A stretch of DNA of 64,000 bases from Quercus robur (taxonomy: Eukaryota; Streptophyta; Magnoliopsida; Fagales; Fagaceae). The notes under the pieces are model-generated. The model did no database searches, had not been told where the DNA came from, and worked only from the letters and a program-made list of their open reading frames with translations. Numbering within the stretch: the stretch's first letter is position 1; every line of letters begins with the position of its first letter. The stretch covers positions 94,132,862-94,196,861 of the forward strand of contig NC_065535.1 in the NCBI RefSeq assembly GCF_932294415.1. Direction: 5' to 3'. Made by a program: the position numbers and the translations under genes. Of the stretch, positions 46,839 to 59,700 are shown piece by piece.

Positions 46839-49800
46839 ATGGCTCCGAAAAAGAAACAGCATCAGCAACAGAAGCAGAAGCAGAACAGTAATAATTCCAA
46901 GCCGAATTCGAAATCGCAAAATTCATCGTCTTCGTCATCGTCCGGTCCGAGACTCCAAATTTCGGCCGAGAATGAGAACCGCCTCCGCCGGCTTTTGCTT
47001 AACAACAACAACTCGGCCCGGTCCGACTCGGCTGCGGTCGACGATACACTGTCGAAGGCTCAGAAGGCAAAGAAGCTGAAGACCGTTTACGAGAAGCTTT
47101 CTTGTGAAGGCTTCACCAATGATCAGATTGAACTTGCTCTCTCCGCTCTTAAGGTTGCTTTCATTTCTCTCTCACTCTGTTTGGTTTCCGAGAAAATCAA
47201 ATAATCGAAATAAAATAAAGCAATACTACAAAGGAAAGGATTTGAAGTTCGAGTGTAATCGTTTGCGTTCTGAAGAATGGGAGTGTTTGGTTGCTAGGAA
47301 AATCAAAGAAAAGACACTTTGATTTTCCAAAAAATTTGAAAGGAAAAGAAAATTTGATGCTACAAAGGAAAAGGATTTGAAGTTCGAGTGTAATTGTTTG
47401 CGTTCTGAAGAATGGGAGTGTATGATTGCTAAGAAAATCAAAGCAAAGACACTTGATTTTCCGAGAAAATTGAAAGGAAAAGAAAATTTGATGGCATTGC
47501 TATAGGGGCTTTTTTTTTCATTAATACTGACACTCCACCTTAGTCTGTGAAAATTTAGTCACTTTATTATGAATTTCAATTAAGGAAGTAACAAAGAGTT
47601 TGATTTAATAGAATACAATGAAATGCACTAATGATCACCCATAGCCAATCCCAAAATTTTGGGACTAAGGCTTGGTTGTTGATGGAGTGGATGATATTTA
47701 TGACTTAATGGCTGTTTTGTTTTTTGATTTTGAATGAGATTTTAATGTGATATGGCACTAAATGTTGAAAGTATTGCTGCAATACTATTGCTCTTTCAAG
47801 TATCTTATGCCTTCCTAAGATTGCTCTTGTATGTTACTTTGAATAGGAGGGTGCTACATTTGAGGCTGGTCTTGATTGGTTATGCTTGAATTTGCCGGGT
47901 AATGAGCTCCCATTGAAGTTTGCTAGCGAGAATTATCTGCGTATGAATGAAGGTAGAGTTCAATTTGCTATGATTGTATTATTGATTTTGTTTTACAAGT
48001 GAAGCTGGGTATATTTTTTTAGTTTAGAGTAATTGAGTGAAATTGCATTGGGTTTTTGGATAATGATGTTACTGCCTTTTAATGCCATGTTCAGGAGGTT
48101 CAGTTGGTGTCATATTGAATTCACGGGAAGATTGGGCACCTTCGGTGGACCCATTGACTAAGATTGAGGAGGAAGCTCCAGAATTTTCTGTTAAGATCAA
48201 GGGGCGGCGGGATGATGATACTCTAGATTTACGCCAACCTTCTCAGGCAGACTGGATCAGGCAATACATGGAACAACAGCAAGAGGTACAGAGAGAGGCT
48301 GCCTTGGCATTTTTACACACTGCTTCCCCTTTTTCAAACCCTGGTTTTAGGATTGAAATATTGAAATATATGCCTTTTAATTCTTCTCAGATGCTCAAAC
48401 TCTCTCCTTTTCAGTTTGATTTATTGCTGAATACATATAGGTTAAAAATGCTTGGTAGTATTACGTTTCACTAGATCCTTAAGGAACAACTGAAATTTTA
48501 TATATCAGAAATTTCATACCATTAATACATTTTTAATCTATTTTATAATGAACTGAGGAGGCGGACAATAGTTGAAAGTTTGAGCTATTTCTATCAACTG
48601 GTTGCTTTTCTATTTCTACACGTGGTTGCATGGTTTGAGGATCTCTTTAAGCTTGATTTGGGTATAGGTTTTATAGGCCAACCTTCAAATTGTTTCTTTT
48701 TAAAACTACTAAAATGTTCAGTGCCCATTTCTTTGACTACTCTTTTAGTTTTGCCTATATATAATGTAATCTCAAGTACAATATTTAACTAGTCTTTTGG
48801 GGCCTTACATAATCAATTTCATGTTTAGTTGAGTCACATGCTTCTTTTATTTTTATTTATTTTATGTTGCTGTTTCATTTGTTTGTGTTTCTTTTCAATG
48901 ATATTTCTGTAGTTTATAGATTTTCTGGAACAGACTGTAGTTTTTTTTTAATGGTTAGTAGCTTCAAGCTTAGTGTACTAACTTATTATATTGTTTCTAA
49001 AACATTGATTTCTAGGCTCAAAGAACTCAAGAAATATTCAAATATGAAATTTTGTAGATTAGATAAGAAAATGCAGCCTTCAATGATTCAAAAGAGCCCA
49101 TTTATATTTAGAAACCCTTGAATCCTAGCCTTTCATCTTACACAACTGTTTAATTGTAATCATCCAACTTCATTAATAGTCATGCACTAGTCACATGACC
49201 TTTTGAATTATTCAAGACGTAATAATACATTCAATATACATAGAAAAATAAAAGACAATGGTCAAAAGATTTTTGTTTTTGTTCCCCTTTTATCTTTGGG
49301 CTTAAATTCTCCTACGTCACATTCAGAGGAGGTCAAAAGTATTTATCACTTTCAACAAACCTTTCTTCACTTGAGGTTTGGACTGTGGAAGGGTAGTGTT
49401 CTAGAATGGGCAAAACAGTGACAAAGAATTTGGAAGTTGATGCTTATGGGGTATTTTCTGCCTGCAGTACTTTGAAAATGGTGAGAAATCTTGAGGATGT
49501 GGCTTTGGCCAACAACAGTATTGGAAGACATTTCTCCATATTTCTAGTCTTTAAAGGAAAATCTTAAAACTCAGGATGTCACATGGGCTGCTATTTTTTA
49601 TAAAATTACAAGTGGAGTTTTGCCTTAGATTGGAGGTAGAATGGATGACTAAGCACCACAAACACTCTTATGTTCATAAAGAGCTGAGAAATGCTAACTT
49701 TGCTGTAGGCATCTGCCACATTCATAAAGAAAGGAGTAGAAAATGATTGAAAAAGTCTTTTGGGATCTTTTGGGAATGATTGAAAAAGTCTTATAAGTTG

Positions 49801-52800
49801 TGGAGTTTGGTGTTCAAATCTTTTGGGATCTCTTGGGTCTTGCCAAGATCGGTTGCGGATACTCTTCTTGGGTGGTGGAATTGGCCTGGAAAGCATTTGT
49901 CTAGTATCTAGAATTTAGCTCCATTGTGCTTAAGGTGGTGCCTTTGGAGGGAGCGAAACAAGAGGACTTTTGAGGACATGGATAGCTCGGATGACCAGCT
50001 ATTGGCTTCTTTTAGTGGCTTTCCGTTTGATTGGTCTAGGGCTTGGGGACTCACCTCTAGTCATTCTCTCCCTATGTTCCTTAGCTCGCTCCTGTGTAAT
50101 TAGTATCTTTTCTTTTCTTTTTTTCCTTCTTCTCTTTCTTTTCCCTTTGTAATTTTCTCTCTACCCTATGTTTTTTTTGCATAAGGTAGTGCTCTTGAAT
50201 ATATATCATTATTACTTATAAAAAAAAAAAAAGTCTTTTGCATCCAAAAAAGTTGTTTCGCTGAAGATTGTGGTTATATATGGCTTAAATTTTTTAGTGT
50301 ATAGGAAAGGAATGGGAAATTTGCTGACCACTGTAACATGCGGTTGAAATCTAAAATGAAAGGAGCTAAGGGACTGGTGATGTGATATAGGGTTATTGTG
50401 TTGAGTTGCTGATTTGTAAATGATAGGGGACTGGTTACCTGAGTCAATGGGTTATTGTTTTGAGTTGCAAATTGCATATTCTCTTCCTTACTACTGACTG
50501 ATGCTGGTGCATTCTTTTTGTTTTTCCTCCAATCTGACTGGTCAATAGTAGGGCTGGCTGAGGAAGGCATAAGGCTGCATAATGAAAATAATGCCATGAA
50601 GAAATAGTACTTCGGTCAAGTTTTTTGTGGCTTGTATAATATTGAGTGACAGCTGCTTGTATAGTTATGGTGTTGTTTCTCAGGTTGTCCGTTGTCTTGT
50701 CTGTTGGTAGTGCAGTTGTTGGTTGTTGAATATGCTTCGTTCTGGTCATTGTTGGGGAAGCACTCGTCTAACGTTTGGAATTTAGTTCCATTGCATTTGA
50801 TGTGGTGTATTTGGAGGGAGTGTAATCAGTGGACTTTTGAGGACTTGAACATGACCAGTTGCTTGCTTCTTTTAGTGGTTCTCTTTTTGACTGGTCTAGG
50901 GCTTGGGGACTCACATCTAGTGATTCTCTCTCTTTGTTCATTAGTTCTCTCCTTTGTAATTAATTTCCTTCTTTGTTCTTTGCTTTTCTCTTTTTTGTAA
51001 TCTTTGATTTGCTTTGTGCCCTGTTTGCATAAAGGCAGCTTTTTGAATATACATCTTTTTTACTTATCAAAAAAAAAAAAAAGAAGATGTTCTAGCGATT
51101 TTTTTTTTTTTTGATAAGTAATAAAGATGTATATTCAAGAACACTACCTCATGCAGAAATTCATAAGGCAGAGTTTAAAAAAAACAAAGAAAGAAGATAA
51201 AAAAACAAAAAGAAAAGATACTAATTACAAGGGAGTGAGTTAAGGAACATAGGTAGAGAATCACTAGAGGTGAGTCCCCAAGCCCTAGACCAGTCAAAAA
51301 GGGAGCCACTGAAAGAAGCCAATAGCTGATCATCGGAACTTTCCATGTTCTCAAACGTCCTCCAATTTCGTTCCCTACAAAGACACTACATTAAGCACAA
51401 CGGAGCTAAATTCCAAATGCTAGATGAATGCTTTCCAAGCCAATTCCACCAACCAAAGAGAGTATCCGCAACTGATCTTGGCAAGACCCATGCAATCCGA
51501 AATGATGTAAACACCAAACTCTACAACCAGTAAGCCTTACCACAATGCAGTAGCAAATGATCCATTATCTCCCCATTACAACGGCACATAATGCACCAGT
51601 TAACAAAGTCCATCCCTCTACCCCTCAAATTGTCACTTATAAGTATCTTATCCTATTCAGCAGTCCACACAAAAAAAGAAACACGCCGAGGGGCCTTAAC
51701 TTTCCAAACACCTTTCTAAGGAAAGATAATGGGCAATGGATCTCTTAACTTATTATAAAACGATCGGATATCAAAATCTCCATTCTTCGTCAACTTCTAT
51801 TGCATACGGTCTCCATTCTCAGTTGGAGGTAAATTAGAACCCAAAGTACGGAGAAATTCATCCACAACACCCATTTCCCAATCATTTGGTCTCCGAATGT
51901 AACGGACATCCTAGCTTCTCCATTCTCCTATCCCCAACCGTTCAAGAGAAGAGGCCACTGATGCCTTTTTATTGGAGGCAATCCCATACACAACCGGAAA
52001 GGTCAATTGAAGTGGAGAATCCCCACACCATTGATCTGTCCAAAGCTTCACTCTATCCCCCACCCCTACCTCAAACCGAATATTTTTACTAAAAACCTCC
52101 CAACCCATTCGGATGCTTCTCCACAAACCACATCCATGTACTCCTCTATCTAGCTTGGAGGTTCATCCCCCCCATTCTTCCCAAAACTTTAGAGTTACAA
52201 CCCTTCTCCAAAGCCTTGTCTTCTCAACCCCAAACTGCCATAGCCATTTCCCTAGTAAGTCTTTATTAAAAGTAGTTAATTTCTTTACTCCTAACCCACC
52301 ATTTTCTAGAGGAGCACACACCTTATCCCATCCCACCAAATGTGTCTTGGAATCTCCCCATAAGAAATCCCTTTACAACCTCTCAATTTTATTGGCCACA
52401 TGCGTAGGGATAGTAAAACAAGATAAAAAGTAAGTTGGAAGACTAGATAATGTGCTTTTAAGCAATGTCAATCTTCCACCTTTTGACAAATACATCTTTT
52501 TCCACTTAGCCAACTTACGCTCAATTTTCTTCAAGATAGGATTCCAAATAGTAGGGGATTTGTGAGACGCCCCCAGTGGCATACCAAGATAGGTCATAGG
52601 CAAAGACCCAATTCGACAACCCAAAATCTCTGCCAAGACATGGATATTAGGAACCTCCCTAATGGGAACCATCTCACTCTTCAAAGCATTAACCTTTAAT
52701 CCTGTCAAAACCTAGAAACAAAGGAGCATCTGAACATGTAGAATCTGCTCCTCATCTGCATCACAAAATAGAATCGTATCATCTGCAAACAAAAGATGCG

Positions 52801-55800
52801 AGATACATACCCCTCTACCCTGTCTACCATCAGCCCTAAAACCTCAAAGTAAACTAGCACCTTCAACTCTTTTCATCATCTTACTGAAAACCTCCGTCAT
52901 AATCAGAAACAACATAGGAGATAGCAGGTCCCCTTGTCTTAATCCCCTCGAACTCTCAAAAAAATCAGCTGGAGACCCATTAACCAAGACAGAGAACTGG
53001 ACTGTAGATATACATGTACGAATCCACCTACACCACCTCTCCCAAATCCCATTCTCTTCAACAAATTTAGAAGAGCCTCCCAATTCACATGATCATAGGC
53101 TTTCTCAATGTCTAGCTTACAAATAACCCCCAGAATCTTTCTCTTCATCCTACTATCAATACACTCATTAGCAATAAGAATTCAATCAAGTATCTGTCTA
53201 CCACCCACAAAATTGTTCTGAGTCTCAAATATCAGTTGATCTAAAACCTCTTTCAAGCGGTTTGCCAGAGCTTTAGCTAAGATCTTGCACACACTCCCCA
53301 CCAAGCTAATAGGTTTGAAATCTCGAATATTGGAGGCACCATTCTTCTTGGGGATTAGGGCTATAAAAGTTGCATTAAGAGATTTTTCAAATTTACTATG
53401 TTGATAAAACTCTTCAAACATAGCTAAAACATCCCTTTCCACAACTCCGTAACAATGGTGATAGAAGGCCATAGAAAACCATCAGGACCTGGAGCTTTAT
53501 CTCCTTCCAACTGTTTGACAACTCGAAGAATCTCCTCCTTTTCAAACCTCCGTTCAAGCCAGTCCCTCTCCAGTCCCTCAATCTAATCAAACTCCAAACC
53601 TTCCACAAAAGGCCTCCACTCCTTTGTCTCCTTGTACAAATTTTTATAAAATTGTTCTACTTGGTCCGCCATCTCTGATTCGTCCTCATAAATAACCCCA
53701 TCCACCTCTAGCATACTAATATGATTATACCTTCTCCTGGAATTAGCCACCTTATGGAAGAATTTGGTATTGTTGTCTCCTTCCTTAATGCAAAGCATCC
53801 TCGATTTCTGTCTCCAGGAAACGTCTTCCAAAGAAAGAAGGTTCTGTATTTGAGATCTCATCGCAGCCCTCTCACCTATCTCCACTTCAGAAAGGCCATA
53901 CTCTCCTTCCTTAGCATCCAATAATTTCAAGGCTTCCCATTTCTTTCTTTTGACGACCTACATTTTTAAACACACTACGGTTCCACTGAATAATGTCTCC
54001 TTTCAGAGCCTTCAGCTTCTTGGCAAGCACAAAACTGGGAGTACCTGAGAAGGAGTATTGATTCCACCAAGAATGAACCCTCTTTGTGAACCCATCTGTC
54101 TTTAACTACATGTTCTCAAACCTAAAATGACTCTTCCCCCTCAAGATCCTCCCGGCCTCCGCTAATATGGGGAAGTAGTCTGAAATAGGACGAGGTAAAA
54201 CCCGTTGGATCACATCCGGATAATGGTCCTCCCAATCATGAGAAACCAAAGCCCTGTCTATCTTGGACATTGAAGGTTGATCCAAACCACTAGACCAAGT
54301 ATAACTCCCTCCTTCTAACGGCAAATCTATCAAATTAAGCTTCTCAATGAACTCAGAAAAATTCTCCATAGCCGGAGTAAGGCGTGATCTCTCCAACCGT
54401 TCACTTGGGAAGCGAATGATATTGAAATCCCCTATGTAACACCATGGAACATCCCAAAGTTGCTGAATTCCATTAAGCTCTATATACTTTATCTCTCTTT
54501 TTATGTTTAATCTGTTGATATGGCAGCATAATTTCTTCCTTGGGTAGAAAATTCAATTAATCTCTATATACTTCATCTCTCTTTTTATGTTTAATCTGTT
54601 GATATGGCAGCATAATTTCTCCCTTGGGTAGATCCCTTGATGACAAGACATTGAATAATATTTGACATCAATGGAGGCTTATGTTAATTGAGAAATTTGG
54701 GATTTTTTTTGGGTAAGTGAAGTTTTTAGGTTATTCCCTTGACAAATTTTTAATTGTTATGTTACTTACCAAAAAGTGATAATTTAGGAGATAGTCTGGC
54801 ATTTACACACACAAAAAAAATAAAATAAAATAAAAAAACCTGGATTACAGTCTATATTTGAAAGAGATTCACTATTAATTCCCTAATTCATTGAGCATTG
54901 ATGAATGTAGTTTTGCTTATCTTCTCTCTCTTGTATTCCACCCCCCTCCTTCCCAATTATTTCTGTTGGTTTCTCTTTTATTTTAAAGAAGGAATCATCC
55001 AATGAAAAAATCTACTGAAAAAGGAGTTCTAATTTTGACTTTTTATTTTTATAAGTAAAATAAATTCTGATTTTGACTTCAGCTACTGCTTTAGAAGTTT
55101 GAGGCTCAAAATTATTTTGCTGTTGGTGCTATCTATTTAGCAAGCTTTTGTACTTAAGATGGCCATTGCCTTCTTAATTCATTATGGTTTTTCAACTACC
55201 ATCTCGTGGAATGTGTTTTGTTGTTTATCAAGTGCATTTCCATTTTCTTTCATTTTGATGACCCATATCAGGTTTGCCTTGCAGTGTGCATTTCAAAATC
55301 TTTTGAACATTTTTGTCTAGTGTGTCGATGTATCTTTATATGTATTTAAAAGAATACTGTTATGGGAAATAGTTAATGCAGTAAAGGAATTAATAATAGT
55401 TCTATATTATTTGCAGGACGAATCCACAACTTGGGAAGATGATGCAGTTGATTCTCTTCAAGAGGTACTTTCAATTGTTTGCCACCATTATCTATACTAT
55501 TTTCCTAATCTAAGCAACTTCTTTTTGAAGACTTCTATCTATGTTATCCCTACCCCATTATGATCTTTATTTTTTCTTGTATACCATAAGTTATATTTTG
55601 TAAGTTCAATTTCTCTAGATTTCCACTATTTCCATTAGTTTCCCAGTTAAAAACCTTGTATTCCAAGTGCCTATAAAAATCCTATTCTCTTGGACTAACA
55701 GTGAGAATTGTTACCCAGTTTTCATTACATCCAAGTGCCGATGTAGCGTTTTGTTTACAGGGAATGCCCAAGCTAACCCTTGCTCACTTTCATTGCATCT

Positions 55801-56757
55801 GGGGTTGGATGCAGCATGTCACTAGTAGGGGATATCTTAACATGTATTTGTAGTGGATCCATTCATAATAAAATGGCTAAATTTTAAGCTGGCCATCAAT
55901 TTATCACAACCCTCTTCTTCTTTTTTGGACTTGGGACTGGTTGTGAACGGCGGATCTTATTAGGTACACCAATGGAGTCCTCCATTGGGAGATACATTTT
56001 TGTAGAGATGTGCATAATAGGGAATTGGAAGCTTTCAGGAGCTTCATCAATACCATTTATAGCACTCCTGTAAGGGGGATCGAGAAGGATAAGAGATGTT
56101 GGCTGCCTTGTAAGAGTAAGGGGTTCACGGTTAGTGCATACTACCATCTTCTAGTTGGCCATAGTGAGCAGTTTTTCCCTTGGAAAAGCATTTGGAAGCA
56201 GAACATTCCCTCTAGAGTGGCTTTCTTTGTATGGACTGTTGCCTTGGGGAAATGTCTAACAATTGACAATTTAAGGAAAAGAAAGGTTTGCATTTTGGAT
56301 TGGTGTTACATTTGCAAGTGTAATTGTGAAACTGTTAACCATCTATTCCTTCATTGCCCGGTTGCTTTGGAGTTGTGGGATATGGTGTTTGGTTTATTTG
56401 GAGTTTATTGGGTTATGCCAATGTCTGTTGTTGGGCTATTTGCTTGCTGGCAAGGTCAATTTGGTCACCATCGTAATGGAGATATATGGATGGTTGTTCC
56501 TCATTGTTTGATGTGGTGTATTTGGAAGGAGAGAAATAGTAGGTGTTTTGAAGACAGTGAGCGTTCCATGCCTGACCTCAAGCTTCTATTTTTTAGAACT
56601 TTATTGGACTGGTTCTCTATGTGGAGAAACCGTCCTTTTTCATCTATTTTGGATTTACTTGATTTTTGTAATGTTCGTTTGTGATTTGTTCACCACTGTA
56701 TACTCCCTGTGTACTTGGGTGTCTCTCTCTTTTTAATATCAATGAATCTTTATTACT

Positions 56758-56788
<31 letters not shown>

Positions 56789-59700
56789 GACACTAAGCAA
56801 AAACAAATGTGGAGTTCTCTACATACCCAACATGCATGCCAAACCTCACATCGATCCATTCATTTTCTATCAGATCCACATTCCACAATCTCTTTTTTTT
56901 TTTTTTTTTAAAAGTTTAAATTTCAACAGTATATGGATGGGACAATTCTCGGTTCCTAACTGAGTTGATATTTGAGCATGATGCATAAAGGGAGGGAATG
57001 AATCCATTTTTGGGTTTACTAACGTATAGATCTTATAAAACAAAACTAATGGAACAGTATAAAAACCAATGAAGTTTTACACTAGTGTCAATGGGCCTTT
57101 CCTTTCGCGTATTTGTGAGATTGCAAAAGCAATGTAGACTAGCTCTTTATAGAGAAAGTGTAGTTTCTTGATGTTCTGTGATTGTCTTTACCAAGGTTTC
57201 TATGGTTTCTGATGTAAAATGGTATTACTATCTTTCTATCATATATATATATATACCCTCTTCCTTAAGATACTGACTATCTCTTTTCAACTTTTATTTT
57301 AATTGCAATAGGTCTCTGGGCCTAGGTCTTATGATGTTATAGCAAAAGAGTACCATGCTGCACGGTTGGAAGCAACAAAAGCCAAGGAAAAAAGGGATAA
57401 GAAAAGCCAGGAGCAGGCAGGCAATATCATCCGCAAACTTAAACAAGAATTGTCCGCCCTAGGTTAAAAATTATAATTTTTTTTCCTGATTTATATTAAG
57501 CATTATTTTTTTTTTGGGCACATTTTTTAATCGGCTGTTTAATTTTTCTGAGCAGGATTATCAGATAACATCATGGCATTAGAAGTAGAACATGAACGAG
57601 CTGCTGTTTTTACATCTGGGGACTCAATTACGAGTTCCATGCCTTACAGTTACTCTGAGATAACAACATTGTGCAATGTTGAAGATGGTTTGCCCTTTGT
57701 TGTGGGTGCAGATGAATCAACATTTGATGGAAATGATGTGGATTTCTGTGGCTCGAAGGAGAATTCAATTAAATCTTCTCCTAGTTCACCTATTCAGGAA
57801 AAACCTGCTGCAGAAGAAGAGTCAGATGATGTAGAGCTTGGTGGTTTCTTTTCAGAAGATGTGACATCTAATGATGTTTTGCCTCCTGAAGTTTTGAAAC
57901 TTCAGAAGCAAGAAAAGATGAGAAAATTATATAATGAAAAGAATTTAGAAAAGTTGGATGGCATCTGGAAGAAGGTAATTTATTAGATGGCATTTGGAAA
58001 TAATACCATTGATTAAAATATGAAATATTTGACTTGTAATCAAATTTAAGTGATGTGTAGCTTTTACTTCTCATATTTAGCTGGAAATAGATACAATTCA
58101 AAAGGTTTTTGGTGCTGTAATTTTGTGTTAGAAGACTCTAAAAGTACAATATTGATGCGTGATTGCAACTTTATAAAAAAAAAATGATGCACCATTGTAA
58201 TTGGGGGTGTGCATCAAACCCACCAACCTGATGAAACGAAACCAACCCAACCCAATCCAACTCAAACCCATGCCTTGGGTTGGTTTCCCACTATATATAT
58301 AATTTTATTTTATTACACTTATTTTAATTTTTTAGTTTTATTTATTTAGTATTTTAAGAATTGGTTTTGATGAATTTGGAAATTCGCAATATAATTTAAG
58401 CATATTATGTGAATTGTAATAATTTATTATAAAAAAAATTAAATAACTAATGAGAATCCAAGTTTTTACGAGGCATGAAATACATAATTACCCTATCCAA
58501 AAAAAAAAAAAAAAATGTAAGCACAACCTACTGATCCAAATGTGGGTTGGGTTGGGTTGGTTGATGGGTTGGGTTTGGTTGAAAAATCCTTCCAACCAGA
58601 CCCATGCACACCCCTAATTGTAATAAAGTGGCGTGTCCACATTTCTATTTACCATATAAAAAACCTTTATCTTTTATAATTGGTGGACTCATATTAGAAC
58701 TTCAAAATGCTTATTGTTTGTCCTCTTTTGCTTTTCGTGTGGCTCCTATGCTTTTATTTATTTTCTATTTGTTGCAATTTTTATCTGATTTTCATTGTAT
58801 TCTGCGATATGCAATGATAGGGGGACCCACAAAAAATTCCCAAGGCTGTTCTTCATCAATTATGTCAAAGATCAGGGTGGGAAGCTCCAAAATTTAATAA
58901 AGTACATAGCAAAGGAAATAGTTTCTCTTATGCTGTCAGTGTTTTGCGTACAGCTAGCGGGAGGGGTAAGAGCAGAAAAGCTGGGGGACTGATTACCCTT
59001 CAGCTTCCAAATCAGGATGAAACTTTTGAATTTGCTGAGGTACTCTCACTATTCCCTGTGCTGTTCATGCTAGTTGAATAGTAGAATATGAGGTATTAGG
59101 GTCAAGGGAGATAAAAGAAGAATGGAGAGAAATTTGAGAAAAGGTCTAGGCTTGCATTAGTCAGTCCCTCACCCTAGCACATATTTATATAAAGGTTTAT
59201 GGCATGATTACAAGAATATATAAATATAAAATATCATGCTAATGTAAAAAAAATCAAGAAGTAACTGTGAACAATGCTCATATATATTCATACTGCATAT
59301 GTATATGTATGTTGATGTCCTAATTGTTTGATTTTTATTTTTAACATCTTGTAGTGGTCTGGACTCTGGACTTCTGGTCATTGATGTAGATTTTGACATT
59401 ATAGATGCATTTAGCTTGTATCATTTATCCACACACACACAAAAAAGATGCATTTAACTTGTGTTAATATATTGTTAATCTTTTAATGTTTGTTCACTTG
59501 GTTTTGTTTTTGGTTGTTAATTTAATGTTAGTTCACTTCAATCATCCACCATTTTGGTATCTTATTAAACAAAAAAAATGGTGATATTATTCCTCAAATA
59601 ATTAAGAGTTTCGATTTATACCTGGATTTCAGGGTTTTATTTATTTATTTATTTTTTAAAATTATAGTTTTGCTTCTACTTATAAAAAAAATTATAGTTT

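Noticed and set aside
51345-52433. Plus-strand open frames over the LINE in helicase intron 3
   Set aside because: They are antisense shadows of the minus-strand reverse transcriptase and zf-RVT region.
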